Source: Dromaius novaehollandiae (lineage: Eukaryota; Chordata; Aves; Casuariiformes; Dromaiidae). Taken from it: DNA of 64,000 bases. The position numbers and the translations under genes were made by a program. Location of the stretch: positions 16,112,469 to 16,176,468 of the forward strand of contig NC_088112.1 in the NCBI RefSeq assembly GCF_036370855.1. Reading direction: 5' to 3'. Shown one piece after another: positions 1 to 10,794 of the stretch (positions are counted from its first letter, which is position 1; each line of letters begins with the position of its first letter). A model generated the notes under the pieces. It saw only the letters and a list, made by a program, of their open reading frames with translations, was not told the origin of the DNA and did no database searches.

Positions 1-475
1 CACCAGATGTTACGAATCCTTCTAACATCTGCAAGTCATTACAGAATGGTAGAGAGACGTTAATTTGCCAGGGAGGTGCCCTATTAGCCTGTAACATGTT
101 CATTTGGGATGAGCCGGAGGCAGTAAGTTGAAACCCATTTCTCCTGAGTCAGTTGGGAAAATACAAGTTGGAGAATGGGACAAGAGTCTGGACTCTAGAC
201 TTTTCTCTGAAGTAACCCTTTAGATAAGCCAAGACTGCCTTGCTAAGACAGATATCTATCTCTCCTCCAAAACAGCAACTGAACTACAAGGAATTCAAGA
301 TGTTTACAATATTCTGCATTGACAAGCAACAACAAAAGGAAAAAGAGAGAATGAGAAGGAGGATAACCAGGGCGAGCATGAACATCACCCTCCCACCAGG
401 ATCAGCCAGCTCTCAATAGACTAAACAAGACTACTTTTACTCACAGCTGGGAACAACACAACCTAACTTCTCCAA

Positions 476-495
476 CCCCCCCCCCCCCCCCCCCC
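476..495. repeat. Poly-C tract (C20)
   Basis: An uninterrupted run of 20 C lies between AA and AGG. The opposite strand is G20, which can fold into a G-quadruplex. Such runs are length-unstable and error-prone in sequencing, so the exact count may not be reliable. Confidence 0.95.
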
Positions 496-2665
496 AGGCT
501 CAGCTTAAAACCAACAAATAAAACATATCAAGCTTGTAGAAAATGAATAAATCAGACAAAACGATGTATTCAAGCAATTGCTTGTTCTGTTATCTCCATT
601 TCTAATTGCCGCTGCTCTATAAAGACGAATGCTAGCGTCTGATATCCTCTGATGAGGAAGGGCTGACGCAACTTGGATTTCAGCCTCATGCTTCGCAGCT
701 CTCCCCAGGACTAGCATTGATATCAGTGCTATCCCTCCCCTACGTACCATAATGAGTGCATCTTTTAGGTATTTTAGAGACGATCGCTTCCTGTCCCCCA
801 ACTGTTTTACATCTTGCTTTAGAGAGAAGCCCCCTCCCACTGCTATTTTACCACGTTTAAAGATGCACACAAAGAAAGGCCAGCTTGAAATTCGGCAGAC
901 TTGTCCTTGCCGATGCTGGATCCGCTCAAGTCTGTCAGCCTTCCACTCCCTGGTTTTCTGCTTTACATTAGACCGCTGCCATAAAAAACCCACGTGCGTG
1001 CTTTAGGGTCAGGCAGTTTCCTTGCATCCTCATTACTGCTGTTGTGAGGAACAGCCCAACTGAAGGAAATGCTGTTTTCTTTGTTAACAAACCACCTAAT
1101 TAAATCCACGTGGAGAGAAAGCAGGAGAGGCAGGCAGTTTCTCTCACTAAATATTGACTGCTTACCCTTTGGACGCAGTAACCTGGTAGGTTTGTTCCCC
1201 TTCTCACCTTACACGTAGGGCATCACACCTTTCAGCCTCCGAGCTCACTGCAATTAGAGCCCGTCTCTAACGAAACACCGAGGCTACGGCATAAGGGATT
1301 AATTACGATAGAAAATTCCAGTTTCTTAAGCTCAACAACTGGCATCACACGAAATAACACTTGTGCATGCCTGTAACATGGCACAGCACCTCTCAGACCT
1401 GTGCAGCTGCTCCGCTTCCAGAGCAAATAAACTAAACGGCTGAAATCCTAACTTTCAGGGAGAGGGAAAGCGAGAACACGCCAAATCACTCTTCACAAAG
1501 CCCAAACCATGGAGAGCTCAGCTCCTTTTCCATACATTACCTTTATGCCTTACGTTTTCAGCCAAGATTGGGAGGAATTGGCCCCACCGAGCTTGTGGCC
1601 ACCTTCTCCCTAGAGCATGGAGACCAAATCTTGCATTCCTGCACTGATTTGGCAGTCACTCACATGTAAGAAGCAGCAGGACTGAGTCCCCCATTAGAGA
1701 CCACTTCACTTAGCACAGCATTTGTGCTGCCTTTGGGCCGACAACCCGGTGTTAGCACAGTACCAGCTAAACCGGATGCAGGTGCTAGCCCAACCTGGAT
1801 GGCGTTTTAGCCAGCAGAAAGCAACTACTCTGGCAAGTGGCCAGGATGGCTGGTGCAACTTCTACCATAGGGGAGAAATGCTGTACTAGCTCTGGACATC
1901 ATGCAACCTCATATAGTGAGATACAGTTACATTAAATATGCATATAGGCACAATACAGACAATAATTATATTACATGTTAATTAGGAATGGAAACAAAGT
2001 AGTCTATGTAACACAGCTCTATAAATCATACGTCTTATTCTACCCTAAACTCAAACGTCATTGGGTGTGAACGAGCACCTGATTGCACTGCTTGCAGCAG
2101 CAATTGAGAAATTTGTATTCTTGGGTACTTTTGGCACAGAACCCACCTCCTCCTGGGTTTTTGGCTAGATTAAGTCAGTTGGGGGTCCCCCAGGCCATTT
2201 CCTACACTGGGCTTCCAGACAGCACGGACGGCTCGGGGGCTGAGTTTGAGTGTGTGCAAGAGAGACAAACATCCCTCTCATTATTGCTGCTTTGTAACTG
2301 GCAACGTTTTGCTCAAATAAAAAATGGCTAAAGGAGGAAGATAATATTGTTTTAAAATCCTGCTGTTTTAAGGACAGCAGCCCTGAGAAAATCTGTCCTT
2401 GCCAGGGGAGGGATACATATATATATAAATTCCGGGAAAATCCCATGCACATTTGTTTATGGTTCACATCATAAATTTTACTCTGAAAGTATCCTAGGAT
2501 TAAAAAAACAAAAACAAAATAAACAAACAAAAAACAGCTGAATGTTTAGCTGTGGTAACATTAGACCAGAGTGACCTAAAAAAAATTATTCATACTCCTC
2601 TGATGCATCAGAGAGTTAATCAAGACTATAAAAAAGGTGACCTGAATTAAGACATGTCAGTTAAT

Positions 2666-2684
2666 GTAATTGGAGGCCAATTAC
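2666..2684. promoter_or_regulatory. Perfect inverted repeat with TAATTG/CAATTA half-sites
   Basis: Two exact 8-bp arms (GTAATTGG and CCAATTAC) are separated by AGG. Each arm carries a TAAT core typical of homeodomain sites, and more TTAATG and AATTAA sequence lies just upstream. This would suit a homeodomain dimer in a distal regulatory element, but that role is inferred. The palindrome itself is certain. Confidence 0.4.
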
Positions 2685-3608
2685 ACAGATCCGTTATTTT
2701 GCACTTTCCCCATTTACAAAGCGGCTGGAGAAGGCATGTGTATTTGCAGACTGCAGTAGTTCAGCTAGCACTGCGGTTTGGCTGCCCGAGTTTATCACCA
2801 GGCCTTGCTACCCTTCCTTAAGGCCCTTGAATCGATTCTCCTAGGTATCGCACACCGTATTTGTGAGACATGTCACACACATCAAAACTATTACCAAAAC
2901 GTGTCTCTAGGGTATCAGATAATGAAAAAAGTTAGGAGTTCCAGAGTTTAAAGCCCTATTTGAGAAATTTTTAAAGAAAAACAACACTGAGCTTATTTTT
3001 TAAGGCATGGCATTTCCAGTATTACTTTTATTTTTAAATGCAGGAAAAAAAGTTTCTTTTTGTTTTAAATACAGGAATTTTTGTACAGCATTTCCAACTC
3101 ATAGAAATTCATGATGTTTTGCTTTCAATGGTAAAAGATCTCCCCTAGGATTAAAAAAAAAAATCACGTAATTTAACAGTCTAAAGACAACCTACTTGTG
3201 CTTTGCAATTGATTAAAAATATGTGCACACACTACTGCGATATGTCAACCAAGAAACAGAGGTACAACATAAAAATACATAATGCATTTTAAAAGTTACC
3301 TGATGTTCACAGCATCTTTATATAGGCCTAGATTTCTTCATTGACTGAATGAGCCAGGAAGGGGCAGGGGGAGAGTTAAAAAGCATGTTTTACACAACTG
3401 GTATATTTGATTCTAAAAGATTTTATAAAAGTTACAGGAAAATAGGTCACGCCACCGGAATTCCCTCATTCTTGTTTCACTAGGTGTTAGAACTGTGTAT
3501 TTTCTGTGTCAGTACCAAATCTAGCACCGTATCCTACACATGAATGTTTGTTACATGGCACACACAAACAAACTGCATACAAAAAGTTTTACCATAAAAA
3601 TGAAGATA

Positions 3609-3614
3609 TTTATT
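3609..3614 (-). terminator. UBTD2: Candidate distal poly(A) signal AATAAA
   Basis: A canonical AATAAA reads on the minus strand. A strongly T/GT-rich element (about 3550-3585) follows at the distance expected for a CstF-binding downstream element. It is the best-supported of several candidates in the 3' UTR. A second candidate at 3027-3032 also has a GT/T-rich tract downstream. Confidence 0.45.
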
Positions 3615-4424
3615 CAAGAAGTACAAATTTGATGGTACCAGCCATCTTTGAAAGCCATTACCATGAGGCAGAGAGGACACAAACCTAAGTCTCTTGCTCA
3701 GAACATATGAAAGCAAGTGTCTTACAAATTTCAAGCGAATGTAATAATTTCAATCATTGCTCAAAAGCCATCTCCACTTTTTAAACATTCCCTGGACTTG
3801 AGAGAGGCACAGATAGGGTTTTTAATACAAGACCAGTTAGTTAGTTTTTAATAAAGCCATCAGCTAAAATTTAATTTGTTTTAAAGTTTCTTAAATTGTC
3901 TCCAGTCTTTGACTGGATTCAGATTTCCTAAAGAGAAAAGGGGCTTTAAAACTAGTTGATGCTGAATTTTTGGAGCTCAAGATGAACTTGAAGTTTTAAG
4001 GCAGGAGTCAGGATTTTAAGTTCTCTATTTGCCCCATGGTTGTGATCGAATGGTCTTCATCTTTAAAATATACAAATACAGAGTTCGATTGGATAAATAC
4101 CCAACAAGTGGTCCTGGTTGAAGGACCGGAACATACTTCTTCATGGAGAGTCCAGCGGACACATTTATTAAAAGTCTCAAAGTCCATAGTAAGCTCACTG
4201 GTTAAAACATCTCATCTTCCAACTGTTTGACTTTTGGAGGCTCAGTGGCATGTACACGTCTCTCTTGGAAGGAGAGCTACAGCTCCATCTCCTATGAACC
4301 AGAGCAACACACACTCAGCTATGGAGTATCTAAACTGCTGGAGTACGGAAGAGGAGAGCCATTTGCAGAACAGAGCAATTAAAAACACTTCATGAAGATG
4401 AAAGTCTTAAAGCAGGCAGACTTG

Positions 4425-4432
4425 TATATACA
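4425..4432 (-). promoter_or_regulatory. Pumilio response element (TGTATATA)
   Basis: The minus strand reads TGTATATA, an exact match to the PUF-protein consensus UGUANAUA in the UBTD2 mRNA sense. It would be functional only if the transcript extends past this point. Confidence 0.4.
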
Positions 4433-4937
4433 GTCATTAACTAACAGAAGTGCTTGTAGCTGCAAACACAATAGTAGGCCGTTCATCTTCTTTCGGAGAA
4501 AACAGAAACAAGGTTGCTGAAAAGTTTAACTCGGTCACTTCCTGGAACGGTTAACTTGCAAGGGATATCACTAACATCTAGGTGGTTTGATGTATATTTT
4601 TTTCTTTTTCCAAGAAAGTTTGCAGAGCATACAAAGCTCATCCCCTCACCCAAAGCAAGTTCTCAAAACCTCCTTTCTCACATCCTCTTGCATCCTACTC
4701 CAGAAGCCTGCGAGCTGTCCAAGAGCTGCAGGCCACCGTCCAGGAGGGAGGTGGAAATACTGGGGAAGTGGTGAAGGGCGAAGAAAAGAAAAAACACCCT
4801 TTTTTAACAGAGACTACTTTCATTTCAACATAACAGAATCTGAGCAGCTGAGCAGCATAGTGAAAAAAGCCAACACAAATCTTTAATTTTCTCTTCAAAT
4901 GTAAACATTCTCTGCATAAGGTGCAGGGTCTGCAACA

Positions 4938-4945
4938 TATTTACA
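4938..4945 (-). promoter_or_regulatory. Pumilio response element (TGTAAATA)
   Basis: The minus strand reads TGTAAATA, an exact UGUANAUA match in the inferred UBTD2 3' UTR. It lies about 0.5 kb from the element at 4425-4432. Confidence 0.4.
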
Positions 4946-6121
4946 GTGATATAGAAAAGCGTTTGTACAGACTAAGTCAAAAACATAGCTACGACTTGTG
5001 TTTCTGAAGAGGATAGAAATGGACAAACATAGCATTCAATTTGCCGACACTTACACAGCTAAAATGCTTTCAAAATCCCATGGCTAAAAGCATCCCGCCA
5101 TTGCATCAAACTAAGATTCTTTTTTTAATAATTTTTTTAAAGTTCCATATTATTTACTAACAATGGATATATACGCAGAAGCATGGCATACTACAGCAAT
5201 ATTTTATTGATCGGCCATCTGCTTTATCAAATGTTATGAAAATTGCATGTGTTGCTTTGTTGGATCCGAGAGTCCCTCTTTCCCCTCCCCCCCAAAACAA
5301 CTTACCACATCCCGTGAAAGGCAAAGAGGAGCTGGGTTTTTGTTGGGTTGTTGCTGGAGTTTTTATTTGTTTTGCTGTTACTACTACTTTTAGCATTTGT
5401 GTGGTTATTAAAAAGAAAAAGACACTGCTGACTCTCATCATTTAGTTTTCCAAAATATTTCCCAGATCCAGAGACATAGAGGTTGCTGGCTTTAAGAAAA
5501 ACACAAAAAATATATTTTCATAGTTCAACTATTCTTCCCCCACCGGAGAGGACATTGATAAACTGCAGTGCTCAAAGAGGCGATGCAGCGAATCAGACTT
5601 TCAGAGCTGGATGCTACGGAAGAGCACTAGCATTGATTTTGGAAGGAGGAACCGAGCACCCTGCCAGAGCACGCTAAGCACCGCGTGTACGGCCTTGGTG
5701 GCTTCTCCGGCGCTCCTTCTCCTCGGCAGACCACGCAGCGCTCATGCCTCCTGCCCTTCGAGCTGATCGGGAGTGTAGACTTGCACTAGTCCATTACTTC
5801 TGGGCCACAGAGATGCAACAATAGAGTATAAAAATCTGAATCACGTCAAACAGACCCGTCACTGACAGAAGGCAGAGCTGTAATCCACTGGCATCAGCTC
5901 ATAGCCAGAGCTAATCTGGAGTGACACAAAGGGCTGGATGGGTCTAACAAAAAAATTATCCTATTACTTCTCTCCTGTCTGCACTTGGCATTGCAGCTCA
6001 TGGCTGTGTGCGCTACCAAAACCTCCACGCTACTCGGATCCTGCCCGAAAACACCACATGGAGCAGGGCACGCCGGGAAATAGCCAGGGCCACGCTGCCA
6101 GCAGCACGAGGTTGCAACTTC

Positions 6122-6129
6122 TATTTACA
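6122..6129 (-). promoter_or_regulatory. Pumilio response element (TGTAAATA)
   Basis: This is the third exact UGUANAUA match in the inferred 3' UTR on the mRNA sense strand, about 3.05 kb after the stop codon. It is the most proximal of the three, so it is the one most likely to remain in shorter isoforms. Confidence 0.4.
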
Positions 6130-8916
6130 CAGAGGGGATATTTAATCAGCATGCTGCATGTGTGCATGCATGCTTTCATTACTTTTTTTTGTTTTGAGAG
6201 AGATATAGATATATATAGATATGTTTTGAAACTTGGAATTCTTTTCTAATACAAATCTTGTACCATTCCTTTGTTTCCAGCTAGGTACATGCTTAGCGCA
6301 TCTGTCATTTCATCAAGAAGGGAGGTCGAAAAGAGTCTGCAATTTCACCCATAAAGTATTTTGCCACTGAATTTGTTTCATTTTTACACGTGCTTAAGGG
6401 ACAGGAGAAGGCAAGGGGACGGTCAGGGAAAGAGTATTTCCACAAAGCAATTCTGTGTTCTCCTCTAAGCCCATTCATGACACAGCTTTAGATCATCACC
6501 TCGCTCCCTGCCACGGAAGCGGTTAATACAAAACACAGTTATTTATTACAACATAATGTCAGAAGCTTCTCAAAGTAAGAGAAGGCAGAGGGAAAGAGTC
6601 AACCCTCCCTGCCACCCTGCCCTTGCTTAGTTTACTACACACTGTAATACCATCAACAGTACAAGGTGATGCCTGGAAAAAAAAAATCTCCAAAAGGTAT
6701 CCTACAAAAAAGTAGTGTTGTAGTGTTCACAGTTACAATATTGTTATCCTAGTTTCAGCTTTGCTCCTTAATCAGCTGTTACAATTCCCCCCACTTCCAG
6801 AAGTGGCTGTAGGGAAACGACATCGCAAAGGCGGTTTATACAAAGATGTAAATTATGCCTTACAAGACAAGTAGTGTCTTCCTGGCATGAAGGGTCTGTT
6901 TAATTTATAAAACAATCGAGTTTTACCAACCAGCATTTGACCAAGTGAAAATCCAAGAGGTTGAGTTGTTTACGTATCAAACAAATATTATTTTTCCCTT
7001 TGGAATGCAAAAGATCTGGCTGCAAAAACCAACTATGCTAAACCATATGTGTCTTTAAAAAAATCCGCAATAGAAATCTTTTGTTATAGACTCGTAGTTA
7101 TCAGCTTTGATTTAATCTTTAAAAAGAAAAGAAAAACAAGTCACTTTGGTGTTTACGAGAAAAGGGAACTAATTTTCCTTACGCAGCCCTGCACGCTCTT
7201 CAGCCATCCTGTACCCAATCCAGGCTTAAGGAACTGTCAGAAAACCTTAGCTTTAATACAACACTGAGTCCAAGATAAACCCCATGTTTATTTTGGGGAA
7301 GGTCGTGGGGAATGCAACATAAAATCTGAATCTGTTTTTCAACAGGTTTCAACTTTTGAAAGTTGATTGCATCACCTAACCAATGTAAATTTTGCATCTA
7401 CTTCCATCTGTCGGAAAGTCCTGTGAATTTGTACAGGCGGACTTTGCTAGTTCCAGCTTTACGCTGATACTCACGGAGCAAGGAACTCCTTTGAAGCCTG
7501 AAAAATTGAGCAGTAAGAATTAATGGAGTAGGAAAATAACAAGTTTAAAAACGTCAATCCTAACCAGCCAATTTCCCAAGCAGATGAGTAAGAGCTGGGG
7601 CAGCTGTAGGTTTTGACCATAGATTCAGACAGGGAAGACAGAAGAAAAACTAACAAAAAGGATCATACCTGAACAGCGCATTAGGATTTCGGAAGAACTG
7701 AAGTAATTTTAGTGATGGCTGAGAAAAACCCAATCAAACTAAAAATCATGTTTAATAAGAATAGAGGATTTGATCTCAGCCAAAGGAAACACCAGACAAG
7801 GGTGCAGAGCAGCCAAAGGAACAGAGCGCATCTCTAAGCAAGGTATCAATCAATTAGCTTTTTTATTTTTGCAATACGTTCACCTGATCTGATTTTTGAG
7901 ACTACATTGAAAAGGGATGTGTCTTTTGCCTTGTGAAATCCTCTTACATTCTGAAGGGAAAAGCACTGGTTATTAAATATAACGATCATGTTCTAGGCTG
8001 CTGATGCATTTTAGTGAGGATATTTCCAATTGCCATGGCTAGACGGTCACCAGGTCTAGCACAGGTCTAGAAGAAGGACGGCTGCTTCAAATGACAGCCG
8101 CAGAAAGTTGAAATTAGTGTGCTGTTGTGCCCTTCTTACCTTATTCCAAGCTTTGTGCCCTCTAGGAACTGAGCAAGGGAAGTTGCAATCCATTACATTT
8201 GGGTGTAACTGCAATTTAATCTGTAACTGTTACAGCTGGCATACCACTGTCATTTGCCAAAGGTCACAAGTCTAATTCTTAATTGCAGACCAGTGCATCA
8301 CTTGTATTAGCCAGCTTGTTAAAAGTTCCTTTTAAAGATCTGAGAGAGATGCAGTAACTCGGTAGGCATGTTGTATTCAGGTGTCAGTCAACCAGTAAAC
8401 TTCAGGCTAAGTCAGTCTGATAGCAAGTAAGCTTACAGTACAGTACACAAGAGTATACATTTTCTAAATTATTGCCTAATGCTTCCGAAGGCCATTTGTG
8501 CCAGGCGCTGAAGCCAGCAGCAGCACAAGGCCATGCTGCCGTGCTGGAATGTATGGTTTTGCTTGGTCGGGCGCTGCCGGGAGCCATCCGTGCGAGCCCA
8601 GTGCAGGTGAAGACCTCTCCCTCCATCTGTTTCCTTGTGCCTCCAGAGAAACTGGAGGAAGCACGCGAGTTAAGTCAAACCCTAACCCATCACCATAAAC
8701 ACCCTGCGCACGGGACCTACCCGGGGCAGCGGCAGTTCTTGCATGAACTGTATGTGGTGCTGATATGACAAATTTTTTTTTTTTTAATAAAAGTGCTCTC
8801 TGTTGCTCTCTCTCCATGGATCAGGGCACCACCGACAGTTTTAATAATCATTACATATTTGTATCATTTAAATGAAAGACAATCTCTTCCCCCTCTCTTC
8901 GCACTGCCTCCCTTCT

Positions 8917-8935
8917 CCCCTCCCCTTCCCTTCCC
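8917..8935 (-). promoter_or_regulatory. G-quadruplex motif in UBTD2 3' UTR
   Basis: On the sense (minus) strand there are four G tracts of 3, 3, 4 and 4, separated by loops of AA, AA and A. Short loops predict a stable fold. It begins about 250 nt after the stop codon, inside a longer purine-rich (GA) sense tract at about 8880-8960 that could also form triplex DNA. The motif is directly visible; folding and function are inferred. Confidence 0.55.
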
Positions 8936-9183
8936 ACTGCTTCCTTTGCCCTTGCCCTCTGTTGCTTGCTGTTGTGTTAAATACGAGATCGGGCAAACCC
9001 CAAAGGACAGTTTACATTTTTTTTGTTTTGTTTTTGCAGATCTCCATCACAGATGGAATTTTTGCTGGTCATTTCTTGGAACCAATCCATTAGCAGGACA
9101 AACCAAAAAAAGAAAAGAGAGGGCGGCAAAAATAAATCCCACGACAGAGACGGAGGAAAGAAGAATCAATAAACAAGCAGAAA

Positions 9184-9581
9184 TCAGTTTTCCACTGGGG
9201 TTGGATTTGCTAAGGGTTGGCTCACAATGACTTGCACCACGTAGTCCTTTGGGATTTTCAGCTCCTCGAGTTTCATTTTGTCTGCAAGCGGCCTGCCCGA
9301 GAAGAACCAGCGCTGGCTGCCCGGCTCCACTCCCTCCACCGCGTGCAGCCGCCTCTTCATGTGGTACACTGTGTCCATGCTGCGGACCATAAGTTTGAGG
9401 TCTTTGCCTGTAGACAGGCGCAAACGGAGCTGGCATTCATGCCCTGAATTGGGTGGAGGATCGGGAATATCGAGAGTCTCCAGGTCGCCCTTCTCCTCTA
9501 TCATGTTGATAGGTGGGGCGAGGCAGTAGACTGGAAGCTGGTACCTGTTGCCCAGTTCATCGTAACACTCTGTAAGAGCAC
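9184..9581 (-). CDS. UBTD2: UBTD2 terminal coding exon (exon 3; ubiquitin-like domain)
   Basis: UBTD2 (DC-UbP) is a small cytosolic protein reported to bind ubiquitin through its N-terminal domain and to link the ubiquitin-activating E1 enzyme with the deubiquitinase USP5. This exon encodes residues 104-234, assuming a 23-residue exon 1, plus the second and third bases of the Gly103 codon. It starts after a good minus-strand acceptor (TCTCCTAAAG) and opens with [16 protein letters not shown], the end of the ubiquitin-binding domain. An acidic, proline-rich linker ([14 protein letters not shown]) follows. The ubiquitin-like beta-grasp domain spans about residues 152-225 and includes [30 protein letters not shown] and [10 protein letters not shown]. 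The protein ends in NPTPVEN and a TGA at 9186-9184. There is no C-terminal diglycine, so it is not a conjugatable ubiquitin-like protein. UBTD1, the paralogue, has a different linker and tail and fits worse. The frame is intact. Confidence 0.96.
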
Positions 9582-9627
9582 CTTTAGGAGATAAGGAGGA
9601 AAAAAAAAAAGAAAAAAAGAGAGAATA
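9582..9627 (-). other. UBTD2: 3' splice site and polypyrimidine tract of intron 2
   Basis: The AG dinucleotide is the complement of 9583-9582. Upstream on the minus strand is a long T-rich tract interrupted by a few C (plus-strand A-rich 9599-9618). It joins to the exon 2 donor in phase 1 and restores a glycine codon conserved in the family, which fixes the exon boundary. Confidence 0.85.
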
Positions 9628-10780
9628 AATGCATCCCATATTTAAAATCGAAGTGTTCACACTCTGAAGCAGCCACTCCAGTACTAAAGCAGAGTGATGA
9701 GACCTGATTTCAGGGATACAAAAATCTCAAGTTCTCATTAAAAATTTTTTCACCCTTGTTTTCATCTGGAAACTTGGGGTTGAGTTAAAAGCACCCCCCA
9801 AAAGCCAAAAATACCCCTCCCTCTGCATAAACCAGGATAAACTTCAAAAGTAGGAGGAAGGAAGAAATGATGGAAGAATCTAATCATTGCACAGATGTTG
9901 CTCTTCCCACACATCATTTCAAGGCAGACTATTTCACCGATAGCATGGCCGGAGATGCAGAGCACAAGTACACCCACAACACGCTGCCTTCAGGAATGCT
10001 GTGAATCTAAGCTGCAAAAAGGTGAGAACAGCAAAAAAACTGACGGCAAAAGACCACTATGAAAGAACGATTTTGTAACTTCTCACCAAACATTCAAAAA
10101 CTGCTAAAGCTGTTTCATATAGGACTTACGTTTTAGTGGTTACTGCCAGAAAAAACAAACACGACCACCCAACTGGATAACTCTGCCACTCCACCAAGCA
10201 CGCTGCGTTGTCCCTGAAGCAATGACACACAGCACGTGTACCCACAGCTGAAGTTTGAAGCAACTCCCATACTCAAAATCCTGCAGTTTCAGGGGTGATT
10301 TTTATTGCCCAGACTCCCAAGAGGTGCCTTAAAATGATCCACATGTTCATGGTACAACAGACAGTGAGCTGGCTTGTTTTCTTGGATATGGCTTTCTTTG
10401 CTTACTGAAATTATACGGCGTGCCTTAAGAATTGTGGCGCTTGCAGGACTAACGAATACAACTCATCCCCAATATGAAATGCTCTTTATTGAGACATTTC
10501 AAGGACTGTCCTGGAAAAATGGCAGCACATTTTTCATATAATTTTTTTTTAAGAGTTAAAGTAACAGGAACCTAAAAATTAGAGCCCAACTACCTACGTC
10601 ATCTATCTCCTCTTACAGTGAGTCAGACAAATGCGATGCAGAGGCAGCAAGTCTTCGATATCCTAAATTGCAGCAGAAATCCCTTCTCAGGGGAGTTAAA
10701 AAGCAGACATTCGCACTCCAAGGAAATGCTGCCACCGTGTCTTGGGTTTACCTGCTATAATGAATTTTCACATTTTTGCC

Positions 10781-10794
10781 CCTAGAGGGGGCAC
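10781..10794 (+). promoter_or_regulatory. CTCF-like motif
   Basis: The sequence CCTAGAGGGGGCAC fits the CTCF core pattern CC-NNN-AGGGGGC-RC. It sits in an AT-rich setting about 1.2 kb upstream (in transcription sense) of exon 3. Orientation is plus, opposite to UBTD2. Binding is inferred from the motif alone. Confidence 0.4.

Larger units (their letters stand above)
1..3000. other. Gene-poor flank downstream of UBTD2
   Basis: I recognise no exon in this stretch. It lies beyond the likely 3' end of UBTD2, which is transcribed right to left. The longest open frame, on the minus strand at 505-993, matches no family I know and has a composition consistent with chance. A C20 tract lies at 476-495, a moderately CpG-containing patch at about 600-1000, and a perfect homeobox-like inverted repeat at 2666-2684. 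In human the next genes on this side are EFCAB9 and STK10 (from memory). I see no EF-hand or kinase motif here, so those genes, if present, lie further left. Confidence 0.55.
3590..9183 (-). other. UBTD2: UBTD2 3' untranslated region (inferred extent)
   Basis: This is the sequence downstream of the UBTD2 stop codon on the minus strand. It is AT-rich, has no recognised repeat and no supported reading frame, and carries several AATAAA signals in sense orientation. The best 3' end follows the AATAAA at 3614-3609, because a T/GT-rich tract with TTTGTTTGTGTGTG lies 35-60 nt downstream. Other sense AATAAA signals are at 7292-7287, 5367-5362, 5208-5203, 4169-4164 and 3032-3027, so shorter or slightly longer ends are possible. 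Regulatory-looking motifs are a G-quadruplex motif at 8917-8935 and three Pumilio-type octamers. The 5' boundary is certain; the distal end is inferred and needs RNA 3'-end data. Confidence 0.45.

Noticed and set aside
505-993. Longest open frame in the window (162 codons, minus strand) as a gene
   Set aside because: No recognised domain, no splice or codon signal, and one frame of this length is expected by chance among thousands of frames in 64 kb.
9010-9039. Plus-strand splice acceptor (T-rich tract then TTTTTGCAG)
   Set aside because: It lies inside the UBTD2 3' UTR on the opposite strand, with no plus-strand coding sequence after it; T-rich runs before CAG are common by chance.
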